From CAWIJJ01 sp963836405 (lineage in GTDB: Bacteria; Acidobacteriota; Terriglobia; Bryobacterales; Bryobacteraceae), in the NCBI GenBank assembly GCA_963836405.1, contig CAWIJL010000006.1:348134-412133 (forward strand): a stretch of DNA of 64,000 nucleotides. Reading direction: 5' to 3'. The position numbers and the translations under genes were made by a program. How positions within the stretch are numbered: position 1 is the first letter of the stretch; every line of letters begins with the position of its first letter. Shown here in pieces: positions 24,625 through 34,700 of this stretch. The notes under the pieces are model-generated. The model made no database searches. It was given only the letters and a program-made list of their open reading frames with translations, and was not told where the DNA came from.

Positions 24625-27267
24625 GTGTCCTGGATCACCAGACTCAAAAACGCCATCGACCCGCGCCGCCTCGACCGCGACCTGGCCGACGAAATCCGCG
24701 ACCACATCGAACGCCGCGCGGCCGATCTCGAACAGCAGGGCCTCCCTCCCGCCGAGGCCCGCCGCCGTGCCGCCCTCGCCTTCGGCAATTCGGCCCGCAT
24801 CGAGGAGCAGAGCCGCGACCTCAAACTCTGGTCCACCCTCGCCGATACCCGCCAGGACCTCAGCTACGCCTGGCGCGGCCTCCTCCGCAACCCGCTCTTC
24901 GCTTCCGCCGCCGTGCTCTCCCTCGGCCTCGCCATCGGCGCCAACACCGCCATCTTCTCCATCGTGGACGCTGTCGTTCTGCGCCCCCTGCCCGTGCCCG
25001 GCCCCGGGCGCCTGTTCACCCTCGCCACCACCGCCGAAACCGGCAGCGGCCTGTTCAGCTATCCCCTCTACGAAGAACTTCGCGATGCCGCCGGAGCTCA
25101 GGCCCGCATCGCCCTCTTCGATGCGCCGGAGCGCGTTGAAGCCCAGCTCGGCAGTGCCGCCGCGCCCCGCGAAGAGTTGATCCAGCAGCCCGTCTCCGCG
25201 GACGCTTTCGAAATCCTGGGTGTGGCGCCGTCGCTCGGCCGCCTGCTCTCCGCCGCCGAGGACAGCTCCGCCGCCTCGCGCCCGTCGGTCGTCCTGAGCG
25301 ACGATTGTTGGCGCCGCCATTTCGGCGCCGACCCCGCCATCGCCGGCAAGCCCCTGATCGTCAACGGACGCACTCTGTTCGTCGCCGGTGTGACCCGGCC
25401 CGGCTTCACCGGCGTCGAGCCGGGCAAATTCGTGGACATCTGGACTTCCATCGCCATCAGCGACCCCGGCATCTTCTCGAACTCCGGTTACCGCCCCTTC
25501 CGCCTGCTCGGCCGCCTCGCCCCCGGTGTCGCCCGCGCGCAGCTTGCGGCCCGCTTGCAGCCCACGTTCCACCGCCACCAGGAATCGCGAATCGGACTCG
25601 CCATGCCCGAGCCCATGCAGAAACAGCTTCGCGAAATGACCATCCTCGCGCCGTCGGGCTCGAGCGGCATCTCCGCGTTCCGCCGCACCATGGCGCGTCC
25701 GCTCTGGATCCTCATGGCAGTGGCCGCCTGCATCCTGCTCATCGCCTGCGCCAACGTCGCCGGCCTGCTGCTTGCCCGCGCCGCCGCGCGTTCCGCCGAA
25801 ATGTCCTTGCGCGTCGCCCTGGGCGCCAGCCGCGCGCGCCTCATTCGCCAGCTTCTTACCGAGAGCCTGGCGATCGCCGCGCTGGCCGTCCTCGCCGGCT
25901 GGCTGCTCGCCCGCGCCGCCGCCCCCGCCCTCGTCGCCATGGTGTCCACCGCCGCTAACCCCGTACGCCTCGACCTCCCTCTCGACCTCCGCCTGCTCCT
26001 GTTCTCGGCCTCCATCTGTGCCTTGTCCGCCCTCGCTTTCGGCTCCCTCCCCGCCTGGCAGGCAACGCGCGGCCAGGCCATGCTTGCGCTCCGCCACGCC
26101 GCTGGCCAGAAAGGCCGCCTGCGCCTCGGCCGCATCTTCGTCGGACTCCAGGTCGCCTTCGCCTTCGCCCTGGTCGCCTGCGGAGCCGGCTTCCTGTTCA
26201 GCCTGCGCAACCTCGTTGCCGTCGATCCCGGCTTCGATTCCAAAGGCGTCGCCGTGCTGACCGTCACCAGCGACCTCGGCTATCTCCAACGCGATCGTCA
26301 ATTGGCCCTCATGCAGCAGATGAGGATTCGCGCCGCCGCCCTCCCGCAAGTGCAGGGCGCCGCCGCCGCGTGGATGGCCATGTTTTCCGGAAGCCCCCGC
26401 TCCGAGCGCGTCGTTCTGCCCGGCAAGCCGCCCTCCGAACAGGAAGAGGTCTTCTATCGCATTTCGCCCGGCTATTTCTCGACCCTGCGCACTCCGCTCC
26501 TGAGCGGCCGCGACTTTGAGCTTCGCGACAACGACGACGAGCCCGTGCCCACCATCGTGAACCGCGCCTTCGCCCGCAAGTATTACGGCACTGAATCGGT
26601 GCTCGGCCGCCAATTTCAGCGCACAGACGGCGTCCGCCATCGGATCGTCGGCATCGCCGCCAACTCGCATTTCGGCGACCTCCACCACGGACCTGAACCC
26701 ATCGCCTACATGCCCATGAAGCCGCCGCGCGGATTTACCCTGTACGTGCGCTCCACGCTCAACGCCGGCCCGGTTTCCAGGATGGTGGACCGCGAAGCCG
26801 CCGCGCTCGGCTCCGGCATGCGCGTCCGCGACGTCACCACCCTCGACGCCCTCGTCGGCGGCACCATCCTCACCGAGCGCCTGCTCGCCGCCCTCGGCGG
26901 AGCCTTCGCCCTGCTCGGCCTCGTCCTGGCCGCCATCGGCCTGTTCGGACTGCTCAATTATTCGGTGGCCCGCCGCACCCGCGAAATCGGCATTCGCGCC
27001 GCGCTCGGCGCACGCCGCTGGCCGCTTTGCGGCCTCGTGCTGAAGGACTTGGCAGGCGCGCTCGCCGCGGGCCTCGCGGCCGGACTCGCCGGGTCGCTCG
27101 CGTTCCTGCGCCTCGCGCGCTCGCTGCTCTTCGAAATCGGCCCCGCCGACCCGGTCGTGCTCGGCACCGCCCTCGCCGTCTTCCTCGCCGCCGCCGCCCT
27201 CGCCGCCGGCTTGCCCGCCCGCCGCGCCGCTTCCGTCGATCCCATCATCGCCCTCCGCGAAGAGTGA
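24625..27267 (+). CDS. ADOP-type ABC transporter permease (MacB/FtsX-like)
   Basis: An 880-residue membrane protein of the acidobacterial duplicated orphan permease type. Residues 1-70 (RLDRDLADEIRDHIERRAADLEQQG) are the small soluble prefix domain shared by PadR-linked permeases. The first membrane helix is at about 95-115 (PLFASAAVLSLGLAIGANTAIFS), followed by a large periplasmic MacB-like domain. An FtsX-type three-helix block lies at about 360-475, a second helix near 500 leads to a second periplasmic domain, and the final FtsX block is at about 755-880 with RRTREIGIRAALGARR. No ATPase subunit is encoded nearby, hence orphan. The start is GTG 24625 with AAGGAGG at 24611-24617. The function is probably efflux or lipoprotein/peptide handling; the substrate is unknown. 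Confidence 0.9.
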   Translation: MSWITRLKNAIDPRRLDRDLADEIRDHIERRAADLEQQGLPPAEARRRAALAFGNSARIEEQSRDLKLWSTLADTRQDLSYAWRGLLRNPLFASAAVLSLGLAIGANTAIFSIVDAVVLRPLPVPGPGRLFTLATTAETGSGLFSYPLYEELRDAAGAQARIALFDAPERVEAQLGSAAAPREELIQQPVSADAFEILGVAPSLGRLLSAAEDSSAASRPSVVLSDDCWRRHFGADPAIAGKPLIVNGRTLFVAGVTRPGFTGVEPGKFVDIWTSIAISDPGIFSNSGYRPFRLLGRLAPGVARAQLAARLQPTFHRHQESRIGLAMPEPMQKQLREMTILAPSGSSGISAFRRTMARPLWILMAVAACILLIACANVAGLLLARAAARSAEMSLRVALGASRARLIRQLLTESLAIAALAVLAGWLLARAAAPALVAMVSTAANPVRLDLPLDLRLLLFSASICALSALAFGSLPAWQATRGQAMLALRHAAGQKGRLRLGRIFVGLQVAFAFALVACGAGFLFSLRNLVAVDPGFDSKGVAVLTVTSDLGYLQRDRQLALMQQMRIRAAALPQVQGAAAAWMAMFSGSPRSERVVLPGKPPSEQEEVFYRISPGYFSTLRTPLLSGRDFELRDNDDEPVPTIVNRAFARKYYGTESVLGRQFQRTDGVRHRIVGIAANSHFGDLHHGPEPIAYMPMKPPRGFTLYVRSTLNAGPVSRMVDREAAALGSGMRVRDVTTLDALVGGTILTERLLAALGGAFALLGLVLAAIGLFGLLNYSVARRTREIGIRAALGARRWPLCGLVLKDLAGALAAGLAAGLAGSLAFLRLARSLLFEIGPADPVVLGTALAVFLAAAALAAGLPARRAASVDPIIALREE

Positions 27268-27274
27268 GCAGACC

Positions 27275-27684
27275 ATGCGTCTATCCCGCATTCTCCTCTT
27301 CGTCTGCGCGATCCCCCTCCACGCGGCCAATCCGGCATACACGATTCCCGCCAGGGCCCGCAGCGGCTTCCGTCTCGAAGTCTCTGTTCGGGTAACGATC
27401 CGGCGCCGGCGGCGGGCGTCGAGCCGCGCAAAATGGCTGGCCTGTATCCTGCCGCCGCGGGCCAGAGCTTCGGCGAGGGCCCGGGCGCGGTCCAGGACGA
27501 GCGCGTGCCTGACGCCACCCTGCAGCTCGACAACCTCCGCCTTCCCCATCGAACCGTGGTCATGCGGCCGATCTACGACGCCTGCGTGATCGGAACTGTG
27601 ACCTTCAATCGCTTCGTGGTGGAGATCGACTATCTTGCGCCCGCGATCCGGCTGCATCCGCCCGGGATGGCGATGGCGTTGAGG
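27275..27684 (+). pseudogene. Remnant of an exported aspartyl protease-like gene
   Basis: The segment starts with a plausible signal peptide (MRLSRILLFVCAIPLHAAN), then a short PAYTIPARARSGFRLEV. The sense code moves to another frame with GEGPGAVQDERVPDATLQL and ends VIGTVTFNRFVVEIDYLAPA then IRLHPP. The last part strongly resembles the end of retropepsin-like aspartyl proteases (IGGDxLRRFxVxxDY...LxP). The catalytic DTGA motif and the middle of the protein are missing. A large internal deletion and at least one frameshift separate the two parts. The code then runs straight into the middle of a permease gene, which marks a rearrangement point near 27684. Confidence 0.55.
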
Positions 27685-29414
27685 TGATCGCGCGCCTCCG
27701 GTCCGGTGTTCCGATTGAAGAAGCCCGCACCGAAATGCATCTGATCGCTACCCGCTTGCGACAGGAGTACTCCGTTAACCGCGATCTCGGCATCCAGGTG
27801 ATTTCCCTGTTCGATTACGTGGTTGGCGCCCGCACAAGTCGGGGCGTCTGGCTCGGTTTTGCCGCAGTGATGTCGTTACTCGCCATCGCGTGTGCAAACG
27901 TAGGCGGCATGCTGACCGCACGAGCCGCGAAAAGGCGCCACGAATTCGCCGTGCGGTCCGCGCTCGGCGCCGGGAGGTCGAGACTCGTTCGACAGCTCAT
28001 CGCGGAAGGTATCGGTCTCTGGGCAGTTGCCAGTGTCATGGGCATTCTGCTGGCTTACGGATCGATTCGCCTATCGCTCCTCTACGGCCCTCCCGCTTTT
28101 CCAAGAATGGAGCAGGTACGGCTCGATTCGGCCGGTCTGGCGGCGGCCTTCCTGGGAGGGCTTGCTGTCGTCCTGCTCGCCGGTACGATACCCGCGCTAC
28201 TGGCGGCGAAAGCGGACGCCCGAGCGGCGGCAGGCGCGCGGCAGCTGTCAAAATTCGCTCGCTATCCTTCGCAGGATCTGCTGGTCGCCGGGCAGATCGC
28301 CGGTGCCCTTTTCCTGCTGGTTGGCGCCCTTCTTTTTGCGAAGAGTTTCCTCCGTGCCCAAAGCGAAGACCCGGGATATGCAGCGGCCAATTTGCTGCTT
28401 GTTCGTATTGGCCGGCCTTCGGTTGCGTCGTTCTTTCGTGAAGCGCAGGATCGCATCAGCCGTTTGCCCGGCGTGGTTGCAGTCGGTGGAATCAAACAAT
28501 TCTTCCTCCGGCGTGTTGCCGACCAGCAAGTCACCATCGAGGGACTCGAGACTGCATCAGCCGGAGCGCAACCCCGGCTGGCCATCGATTCCGTCACGCC
28601 GCGGTATTTCCGCTCGATGGGAATCGAGGTGATCGAGGGGCGCGACTTCGATGACCGGGACCTGAAGGCAGGCGCGCGCGCATCGATCGTCAGCCAAACG
28701 ATGGCACGTCGATTCTGGCCCGGCGAGAGTGCGGTCGGCAAGCGCTGGACGGGCGGCAGCGGACCGCCAGGGGACGGCCGGTGGAATACGGTCGTCGGCG
28801 TCGTCGGAGATATGCGACGCGAAGCTTTCGACCTCGCTCCTATCGCCTCGGCGTTCCTTCCCGACATGTTCTCGGCGAATTTCGACATGTCGATCCGTGC
28901 GTCCACTAGCGTCGATACGCTCATCCCGGCCGTCCGGCGTGAGATTCGCGCGATTGATGGCTCCCTTCCCGTCCCGGAAATCGGATCGGCAAATGGGCGC
29001 CTTTCCGAGCGGCTCGGTGGACGTCGCTTCGAGACGCAGTTGCTCGTCGTGTTCGCCGCAATCGCGTTGCTCTTGTCGGCGGCGGGCGTGTACGCATCGC
29101 TCGCTTACCAGGTGGCCTTACGAACGCGGGAGATCGGGATCCGCTCGGCGTTGGGAGCCGGCCGGAAATCGATCGTTACAATGATCGTCGGAAAAGGATT
29201 GCGTCTGGCTCTGGCCGGTTCAGCGGTCGGTCTGGCGAGCGCGGCATCGGTCGCGAAAGTCGTGCAAAGCCTGCTATACGAAACCAGTGCCTTGAGTGCG
29301 GCGACTTACTCCGCGGCAATGTTGCTGGTACTTCTGGTGGCTGGCGCGGCCGCATGGGTGCCGGCAAGGCGCGCATCGACAATCAGCCCGATGAGCGCAT
29401 TGCGCGAAGAATAG
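27684..29414 (+). pseudogene. N-terminally truncated ADOP-type permease
   Basis: A 576-residue open frame beginning at GTG 27684 inside the first periplasmic domain (VIARLRSGVPIEEARTEMHL). It then contains the first FtsX block (GFAAVMSLLAIACANVGGML), a middle helix, the second periplasmic domain and the final FtsX block (RTREIGIRSALGAGRKS, ending ISPMSALREE). Compared with the complete 880-residue ADOP just upstream, the prefix domain, the first helix and most of the first periplasmic domain, about 290 residues, are missing. Lower GC at third positions than the upstream permease suggests a different origin. It may still be translated, but a working transporter is unlikely. Confidence 0.75.
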
Positions 29415-29757
29415 CGGAAGTAGCGGTGTTCGGAGCATCTCGGACAGCTCGAAGCTCCAAGGGCAATACGACACCGCCCCAACCGGCCTCGCCGTCGCAT
29501 GGGGCGGAACAGCGCTGCTGGTCAGCCCTGCCGCGCGCGGCCTCGGGGACCCATCGGGACTGACACTCGCCCTCGTCGGACAGGCGCTGTTCTGGGCACT
29601 CACGGCAGCAGTCGTAGCAAGCGTGTTGCTGTGGGAAAGCAGCCGCTTCGGTCGTGGTCCCCCTCGCCGGGTTTTTCGTGCTGCACGTGCCACTGTGGGG
29701 ATGGGGATTTGCCCGTGGTTGCGCCGGCGGTGTTCTGACCGCAGCCAATCGAAATAG
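29415..29757 (+). other. Gene remnant encoding a membrane-like segment
   Basis: This stretch has no complete gene. One frame ending at the TAG at 29755 reads TGLAVAWGGTALLVSPAARG, then LTLALVGQALFWALTAAVVA and SVLLWESSRFGRGPPRRVF, which looks like two hydrophobic helices with a basic loop. No start codon or family match is recognised; a CPBP-type membrane protease end is one guess. The region just after it carries the dyads controlling the BlaI gene. Confidence 0.3.
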
Positions 29758-29783
29758 CCCCATTGCACGCGGATCCCGATTCT

Positions 29784-29813
29784 GTTACCGTTGGTAACGT
29801 TACGGGCGGTAAC
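29784..29813. promoter_or_regulatory. Twin 15-bp dyads, probable BlaI operator
   Basis: GTTACCGTTGGTAAC (29784-29798) and GTTACGGGCGGTAAC (29799-29813) are two adjacent dyads in perfect head-to-tail register, ending 4 bases before ATG 29818. BlaI/MecI repressors bind such tandem palindromes in their own promoter. The placement leaves no room for a Shine-Dalgarno. Confidence 0.65.
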
Positions 29814-29817
29814 AAAT

Positions 29818-30207
29818 ATGGAGCGCCAGAAACCGCTGGGCGAGCTCGAACAACGTGTGATGGATTTCCTCTGGTCCAAAGGGGCCGCCACCGCCGAGGC
29901 GGTTCGTGAAGGCCTCGCCGGACCCCGCCCGCTCGCCGATTCCACCATCCGTACCGTCCTGCGCCGCCTCGAAACCAAGCGCTACGTCGAACATAAAACC
30001 GAAGGCCGGCAATTCTTCTATTCGGTTGTGCGCCAGCCGCGCAAGGTGGCGGCCGAGGCTGTGCGCGACATTCTCAAACGCGTCTGCCGCGGGTCCATGG
30101 AGGAACTGCTTGCAGGCATGGTCGACCATCGCGTGGTCAAAAGCTCCGAACTGCGCCGCCTGGCGGAGAAGATCGAGGAGCGCGACCGTGAGAGGAGGCA
30201 GCGATGA
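29818..30207 (+). CDS. BlaI/MecI family repressor
   Basis: A 129-residue winged-helix repressor. The BlaI pattern is visible: PLGELEQRVMDFLWSKGAAT, then TIRTVLRRLETKRYVEHKTEGRQF as recognition helix and wing, and a C-terminal dimer part with the region cut by the partner protease in known systems. The next gene is an M56 (BlaR1-type) protease overlapping by 4 bp, so this is a repressor-sensor pair. The start ATG 29818 directly follows twin operator dyads; an in-frame TTG at 29791 lies inside the first dyad and is unlikely. Known family behaviour predicts derepression when the M56 partner cleaves BlaI after a signal. No beta-lactamase is present. Confidence 0.9.
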   Translation: MERQKPLGELEQRVMDFLWSKGAATAEAVREGLAGPRPLADSTIRTVLRRLETKRYVEHKTEGRQFFYSVVRQPRKVAAEAVRDILKRVCRGSMEELLAGMVDHRVVKSSELRRLAEKIEERDRERRQR

Positions 30208-32348
30208 TAACAATCTCCGATCTGCTGGTGCGCCCGCTGGCCCTGGCTGCGCTGGCCGCGCTCCTGCTGCGTCTCTTCCGTATTCGCCATCCGGCGTCGC
30301 AGCATGCAGTCTGGCTTTTGGTCCTGGCATCGATGATCGTCCTTCCGGTGGCCCGGCTGGCCGCGCCGCGGTGGAGCGTTCCAGTGCTGCCGTCCCATCC
30401 GGTGGTGCGGTCGCACGCCTCCGAATCTGCGCAGTCGCCTGAAGGTCTCGCGCGCCGCTCGCCGGGAGTCCCGCCGGCTGCCGCTCATCCACTGTCTCGC
30501 TCGATTGCATCGCCCGTTTCCGCCCCCTGGACCACCACCGTTCCCGTCTGGATCTACCTGCTCGGCGTCGCGATTCTCGCGGCGCGTCAAGCCATCGGCT
30601 GGCTTCTTTCGCGGCGACTCGTGCGGCGGTCGCTTCATGTGTCCGGATGCGCCTATGAATCGGCCGACGTGGTGGTTCCCCTGACGGCCTGCATTCTGAA
30701 GCCGGTCGTGATTCTGCCGGCAGGGTGGCGCGAATGGCCGCCCGCAATCCGCCACGCCGTGCTCTCCCACGAGCATGCTCATATCCGCAGGCGCGATCCC
30801 TTGACCAGAGCCCTCTCCGGCGCGATCCGCTGCCTGTTCTGGTTCCATCCGCTTGCCTGGTGGCTCTATCGCCGCGTGCAGACGCTGGCCGAAATGGCGT
30901 GCGACGCAGCCGCGGTGGAGCGGTGTTCGAATCCCGCAGCGTATTGCCGCATTCTGCTGCAATTTGCGGCAACGGTGAGCGCCGCCGGATCGCGCACACT
31001 GCTGCCGGGCCTCGCCATCGCCGGAGCGGGCGCGCTTGACCGCCGTATCGATCGCATCTTCGCAGCGTCTCAAGGCGGTTTGCGGCGGCTCGCCCGGCCC
31101 GGACCTGTTTTGGCACTGGCAGGCGTGCCCGCATTGTGCCTGGCTGCTTCGGTCGATTTCACAACGGCGCCCACCCGCCTGTTGTTCTTCTTCCAGGGCG
31201 AGCGCATCGGCAGGCTGGAGCCGGAACTGGCGCCCAGCGCGGTGCGGCGTCAGACCGCTCCGTTGAAGCCGGCCACGGCCGCCGAACGCCTGGCATTGCC
31301 GGTTACACTCGCGCCCGGCGACGCGTTGTTCACCGAGACGACGTTTGTCGACGCGAAGCAGCGGATCAAACTGGCATTGATCGAACCGGCCTCCGGCGCC
31401 GCGCCTTACGTCTTCGTGGACGTCAATCGCGATGGCGTTTTCGAAGCCGGCGAGCGCTTCGCGTTCGAAGGACCGGATCGAAACGTAACGGTGCGGATTC
31501 CGATGTCCGAGGGTCCGTTCCGCACCTACCCGATCAAACTCTGGCTGCCCGACGATCTGTTTTACCGCGACGATCGTCCCTATCCGGGCGGACGGACACT
31601 CATGCGGTCACCCTTCGCCTACGTGGAAGGCCAAGTGGACGTGGGGGGCCGTCCGGTGCTGGCCCGGTATCTCTTCGATGCCGAAAAGCACAACGCCTAT
31701 CCGGACTATGGGTGGATTGGAATGGACACGAACGGCGACGGCAGGATCGACGAGATCGCCAATAGCGACGAGTTCACCTTCGCCAAGGACGAGGGCGTGA
31801 TCTTCCACGTCAACGGACACGATGTATCCACCGTTTCTCTCGATCTCAAAGCGAAGACCTTCGTCATCCGCGACCATCCCGCGGGCGGCAACCCGCGCAT
31901 CCCGCTGCGCCTGGGCGAGCAGATTCCCGACTTCCAGTTCACGGACCTGGACGGCAAGACCCATCAATTTCGAGAGTTCAAAGGCCGGTACGTGCTGCTG
32001 GACTTCTGGGGAACCTGGTGTGGCCCGTGCCGCGCCGAGTTGCCGAATCTCGAGAAGGCGTACCAGCAGTTCCGCGGCCGTAAATTCGTCGTGCTCGGAA
32101 TGGACGACGATCGCGACGTAGCCAAAGCGCGCGCTCTGCTCCAGGAGAAGGGCGTCACCTTCCCGCAATCCACCGGCGACATGGGCAACGACCTCGTCTA
32201 TAAGCGGTTCCGGGTGAATCGTTTTCCGACCGCGGTGCTGATCGACCCATCCGGGAAAATCGTCAGCCTGGATTTCGAGGACCAGTTTCGCGGCGAGAAC
32301 ACTGCCAGGACGCTCGATCGGTTTCTGCCGCCGGCGACCCGGCGATAG
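30204..32348 (+). CDS. M56 (BlaR1-like) metallopeptidase fused to EF-hand-like loops and a thioredoxin domain
   Basis: A 714-residue membrane protein. Helices lie at about 5-22, 32-50 and 110-130, and another hydrophobic segment near 295-315. The zinc protease site is His189-Glu190-His-Ala-His193 in LSHEHAHIRRRDPL, with WFHPLAWWLYRR and EMACDAAAV downstream as in BlaR1. Past the membrane part, two calcium-loop motifs appear: Asp406 in DVNRDGVFEAGE and Asp508 in DTNGDGRIDE. Residues about 570-714 form a TlpA/ResA-type thioredoxin domain with Cys606 and Cys609 in WGTWCGPCRAELP and the cis-proline region RFPTAVLIDPSG. The usual penicillin-binding sensor domain is absent. It overlaps the BlaI gene by ATGA. 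The sensor part therefore probably reads redox or exported-protein state rather than beta-lactams; that is inference. Confidence 0.88.
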   Translation: MITISDLLVRPLALAALAALLLRLFRIRHPASQHAVWLLVLASMIVLPVARLAAPRWSVPVLPSHPVVRSHASESAQSPEGLARRSPGVPPAAAHPLSRSIASPVSAPWTTTVPVWIYLLGVAILAARQAIGWLLSRRLVRRSLHVSGCAYESADVVVPLTACILKPVVILPAGWREWPPAIRHAVLSHEHAHIRRRDPLTRALSGAIRCLFWFHPLAWWLYRRVQTLAEMACDAAAVERCSNPAAYCRILLQFAATVSAAGSRTLLPGLAIAGAGALDRRIDRIFAASQGGLRRLARPGPVLALAGVPALCLAASVDFTTAPTRLLFFFQGERIGRLEPELAPSAVRRQTAPLKPATAAERLALPVTLAPGDALFTETTFVDAKQRIKLALIEPASGAAPYVFVDVNRDGVFEAGERFAFEGPDRNVTVRIPMSEGPFRTYPIKLWLPDDLFYRDDRPYPGGRTLMRSPFAYVEGQVDVGGRPVLARYLFDAEKHNAYPDYGWIGMDTNGDGRIDEIANSDEFTFAKDEGVIFHVNGHDVSTVSLDLKAKTFVIRDHPAGGNPRIPLRLGEQIPDFQFTDLDGKTHQFREFKGRYVLLDFWGTWCGPCRAELPNLEKAYQQFRGRKFVVLGMDDDRDVAKARALLQEKGVTFPQSTGDMGNDLVYKRFRVNRFPTAVLIDPSGKIVSLDFEDQFRGENTARTLDRFLPPATRR

Positions 32349-32356
32349 AGCCGCGG

Positions 32357-34700
32357 CTACTGCTTCAGCGCCTCGTCGATCTTCAGCTTCGCCAGCGTGC
32401 CGGTCATGCGCATCTCTTTCAACCCGCTGTTGAGCTGGATCACCAGCCGCCCGTCATCCTGCGTCGAACCCCGGCCCGTATACAGCTCATCGCCGGTCTT
32501 CAGGTTCAGCACCGTGAAACGCAGGCGCGGCCCCATCGCCAGCGCGTACGCCCCCGATACCGCACGCCACGGCGCCGCCGAGCCGAAGTCCAGCGCTGAC
32601 CCGGTGAAGGTGCCCTGCGAAGTCAGGTTGGCCAACAACTGCTCCCCCGTGCCGCTGGTCTCGGCGGTGCCCTCCGCGTCGATCGTTCCCGATTGCCACT
32701 CGAGGCCCTTGAAACTGCCGGCCAGCCTGTAGACCGGCCGCTCGGCCCGCACGCTCACCGTCATCGTCGCGGAAAGCTGCGCTTCCTCGAGGCGTGCCGT
32801 AATCGAATCGATATCGATGCGCGCCAGGTCCCACACCATGTGGGCCCGCACCCCTTCGAGGTGCGCCTCCCCCACCGCCAGGTCGCCGATCTGGATCGTT
32901 CCCTCTACCGCCCGGTCCTTGAGCCATCCGGGCAGGGAAGGGCGCCCCAGTGCGCGCGCCAGCAAACTGCTCGTTCGTTTCAACGTGGGCAGTAGTGCCG
33001 CTTCCAGGTCGGCCGCATCCACCGCGGCGGCGCGCAGCCGGACCCGGTGCGGACGCGCCGCTTTCGGTTCGTACCGGTAGTCGCCCGTGAAAGCCACCTC
33101 ACCCACGTGCGCATCCAAGCGGTCCAGCACCACCCGCGCGCCGTCGATCTGCGCCCGCGCCGACGCGAGCTGAAGCGGTTGCGCCAGCCCCGGCACCGCC
33201 ACTTCCGCGTCCCGCACCTGCAACTGCCCGCTCCATCCCGCGCCGGCCGGCGAATGCCGGTATCGCAGCAGCCCCGACCAGGAGCCCGAGCGCACCTGCT
33301 CGAGCCACGGCACCGCCGCCAGCGAAACCTGCTCCCGTAACGACGCCACGTTCATGGCATCGGTGCGTATCGCCAGGTCCAGCGCCTCATCGTCGATATC
33401 GTAGTCGGCCTCCACCAGGGCCTGGTCCTCGGTCGCCGTGCTCACTTCCGCCGGCGAGAGCCGCACGTGCCCGCCGCCCACCACGAAGTAGGCCGCCTTC
33501 ACACGTAAGGGCGGGGATTCGGGAATCGTCATCGCCGCATCGTGGAATCCGAGTTCGCCCTGCCATCCGCCCTGTCCCGAATATCCGATGGCCCCGTCCA
33601 TGCTGCCGCTGAGTTTGAGCCGGGAAGGGAACTGGGCCCCCATGTGCGCGGCAAGCTGCATCAAGGGCTCCACCGGAAATCGGTTCCAATTTGCCGCCAC
33701 CGCCCAGCGCGGCTGCGTCAGGTAATCGGTGGCGCGGAACCGCACTGTCAACGGCAGCGTCCCGCTTCCCGTCGAGTTCGATTGCAGTTCCAGTTCCTGC
33801 TTGAGCAGGTCCAGCCGCCCGCGCATTTCGAAAGGCCAGCCCTGCCCGTGCGGCGGCAGCAGGTCCCAGCGGTGCACGTCCTCTACCCGCAGTTGTCCTT
33901 GAATCCCGATATTCCCGATGGGCCCGCCCAGGTGCAGGTCCGACGACACCGAACCGTGTATGTTTCCCGCCTGGCCTCGCAGCAGCGCCGTCAACTCGGC
34001 CAGGCCCGCGCGCTCGATGTTGAGATCCATGTCCACGCGCTCCGGAGAAAGATACCAGCGGCCGTTCAGCGTAAAAGAGCCGAGCCCCAGCCCCGAACGG
34101 TCCGTGCGTGCCGGGTGCGCCGAGCAACTGAGCTTTCCAGGAACTGCCGCCCGGGCCCGGCGGCGTGATGTCCAGGTCGGTATCGGTCAGATAGAAACCC
34201 GATTTGGTGTCGCCGAATTTGAAATTCACACGGCTGTTGCGCACGTGGATCGCGATCGGATTCCGCAACACCGAACGATCCACGAACGACGCGAAATTCC
34301 ACCGCCCCGGTTCGGACGCCGGTCCCGATTTGGTCAGGTTGATGCTGGCTCCGTCCAGGCTGATGGAGGAGATGACGAACCGCCCCACGGCCAGCGACAG
34401 CAGGCTGGGCGCGATGGTGAGGCTGCCCGGATCCTGCACGTACGCCACCGGCTCGATCCCGATCGACGGATCTTCGTGGATGATGACGCTGTCCACCGTG
34501 AACGCCGGCCCTTCCAGCAGGCTGAAATGCACGCGTCCCAGCTCCACCTTGCGGCCCAGCGCCCGTTCGAGCGATGCCTGCAGCCGCCGCGCGTACTGGT
34601 CCACCGTGAAGTAGGGAGCCGCCAGCACCGCCGCTAGCATCAGAAACAGCGCCAGCCCCGCCAGCTTGAACAGCGTCCGCGTGCGTACCGGGAGCTTCAT
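32357..34700 (-). CDS. AsmA-family membrane protein, frameshifted
   Basis: Encodes an AsmA-like protein of about 780 residues. It has an N-terminal membrane helix (LFKLAGLALFLMLAAVLAAPYF), then VDQYARRLQASLERALGRKVELGRV, the typical AsmA opening, and repeated beta-strand modules to the end (LKEMRMTGTLAKLKIDEALKQ). AsmA proteins are bridge-like, inner-membrane anchored and linked to phospholipid transport to the outer membrane. The frame changes near 34120-34145: the first part ends at about SSWKAQL and the second continues GKLSC, then PARTDRSGLGLGSFTL. The full span is 3n+1, so one extra base explains it. Coding is clean on both sides, so a sequence error is likely. ATG 34700 overlaps the mobA-like stop (ATGA), giving an xdhC-mobA-asmA operon. 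Confidence 0.8.

Noticed and set aside
24250..27657. A minus-strand open frame of more than 1100 codons opposite the ADOP permease
   Set aside because: The translation is low-complexity Gly/Ala/Glu/Arg repetition typical of antisense reading of high-GC genes. The plus strand encodes a complete permease with PadR partner and ribosome site.
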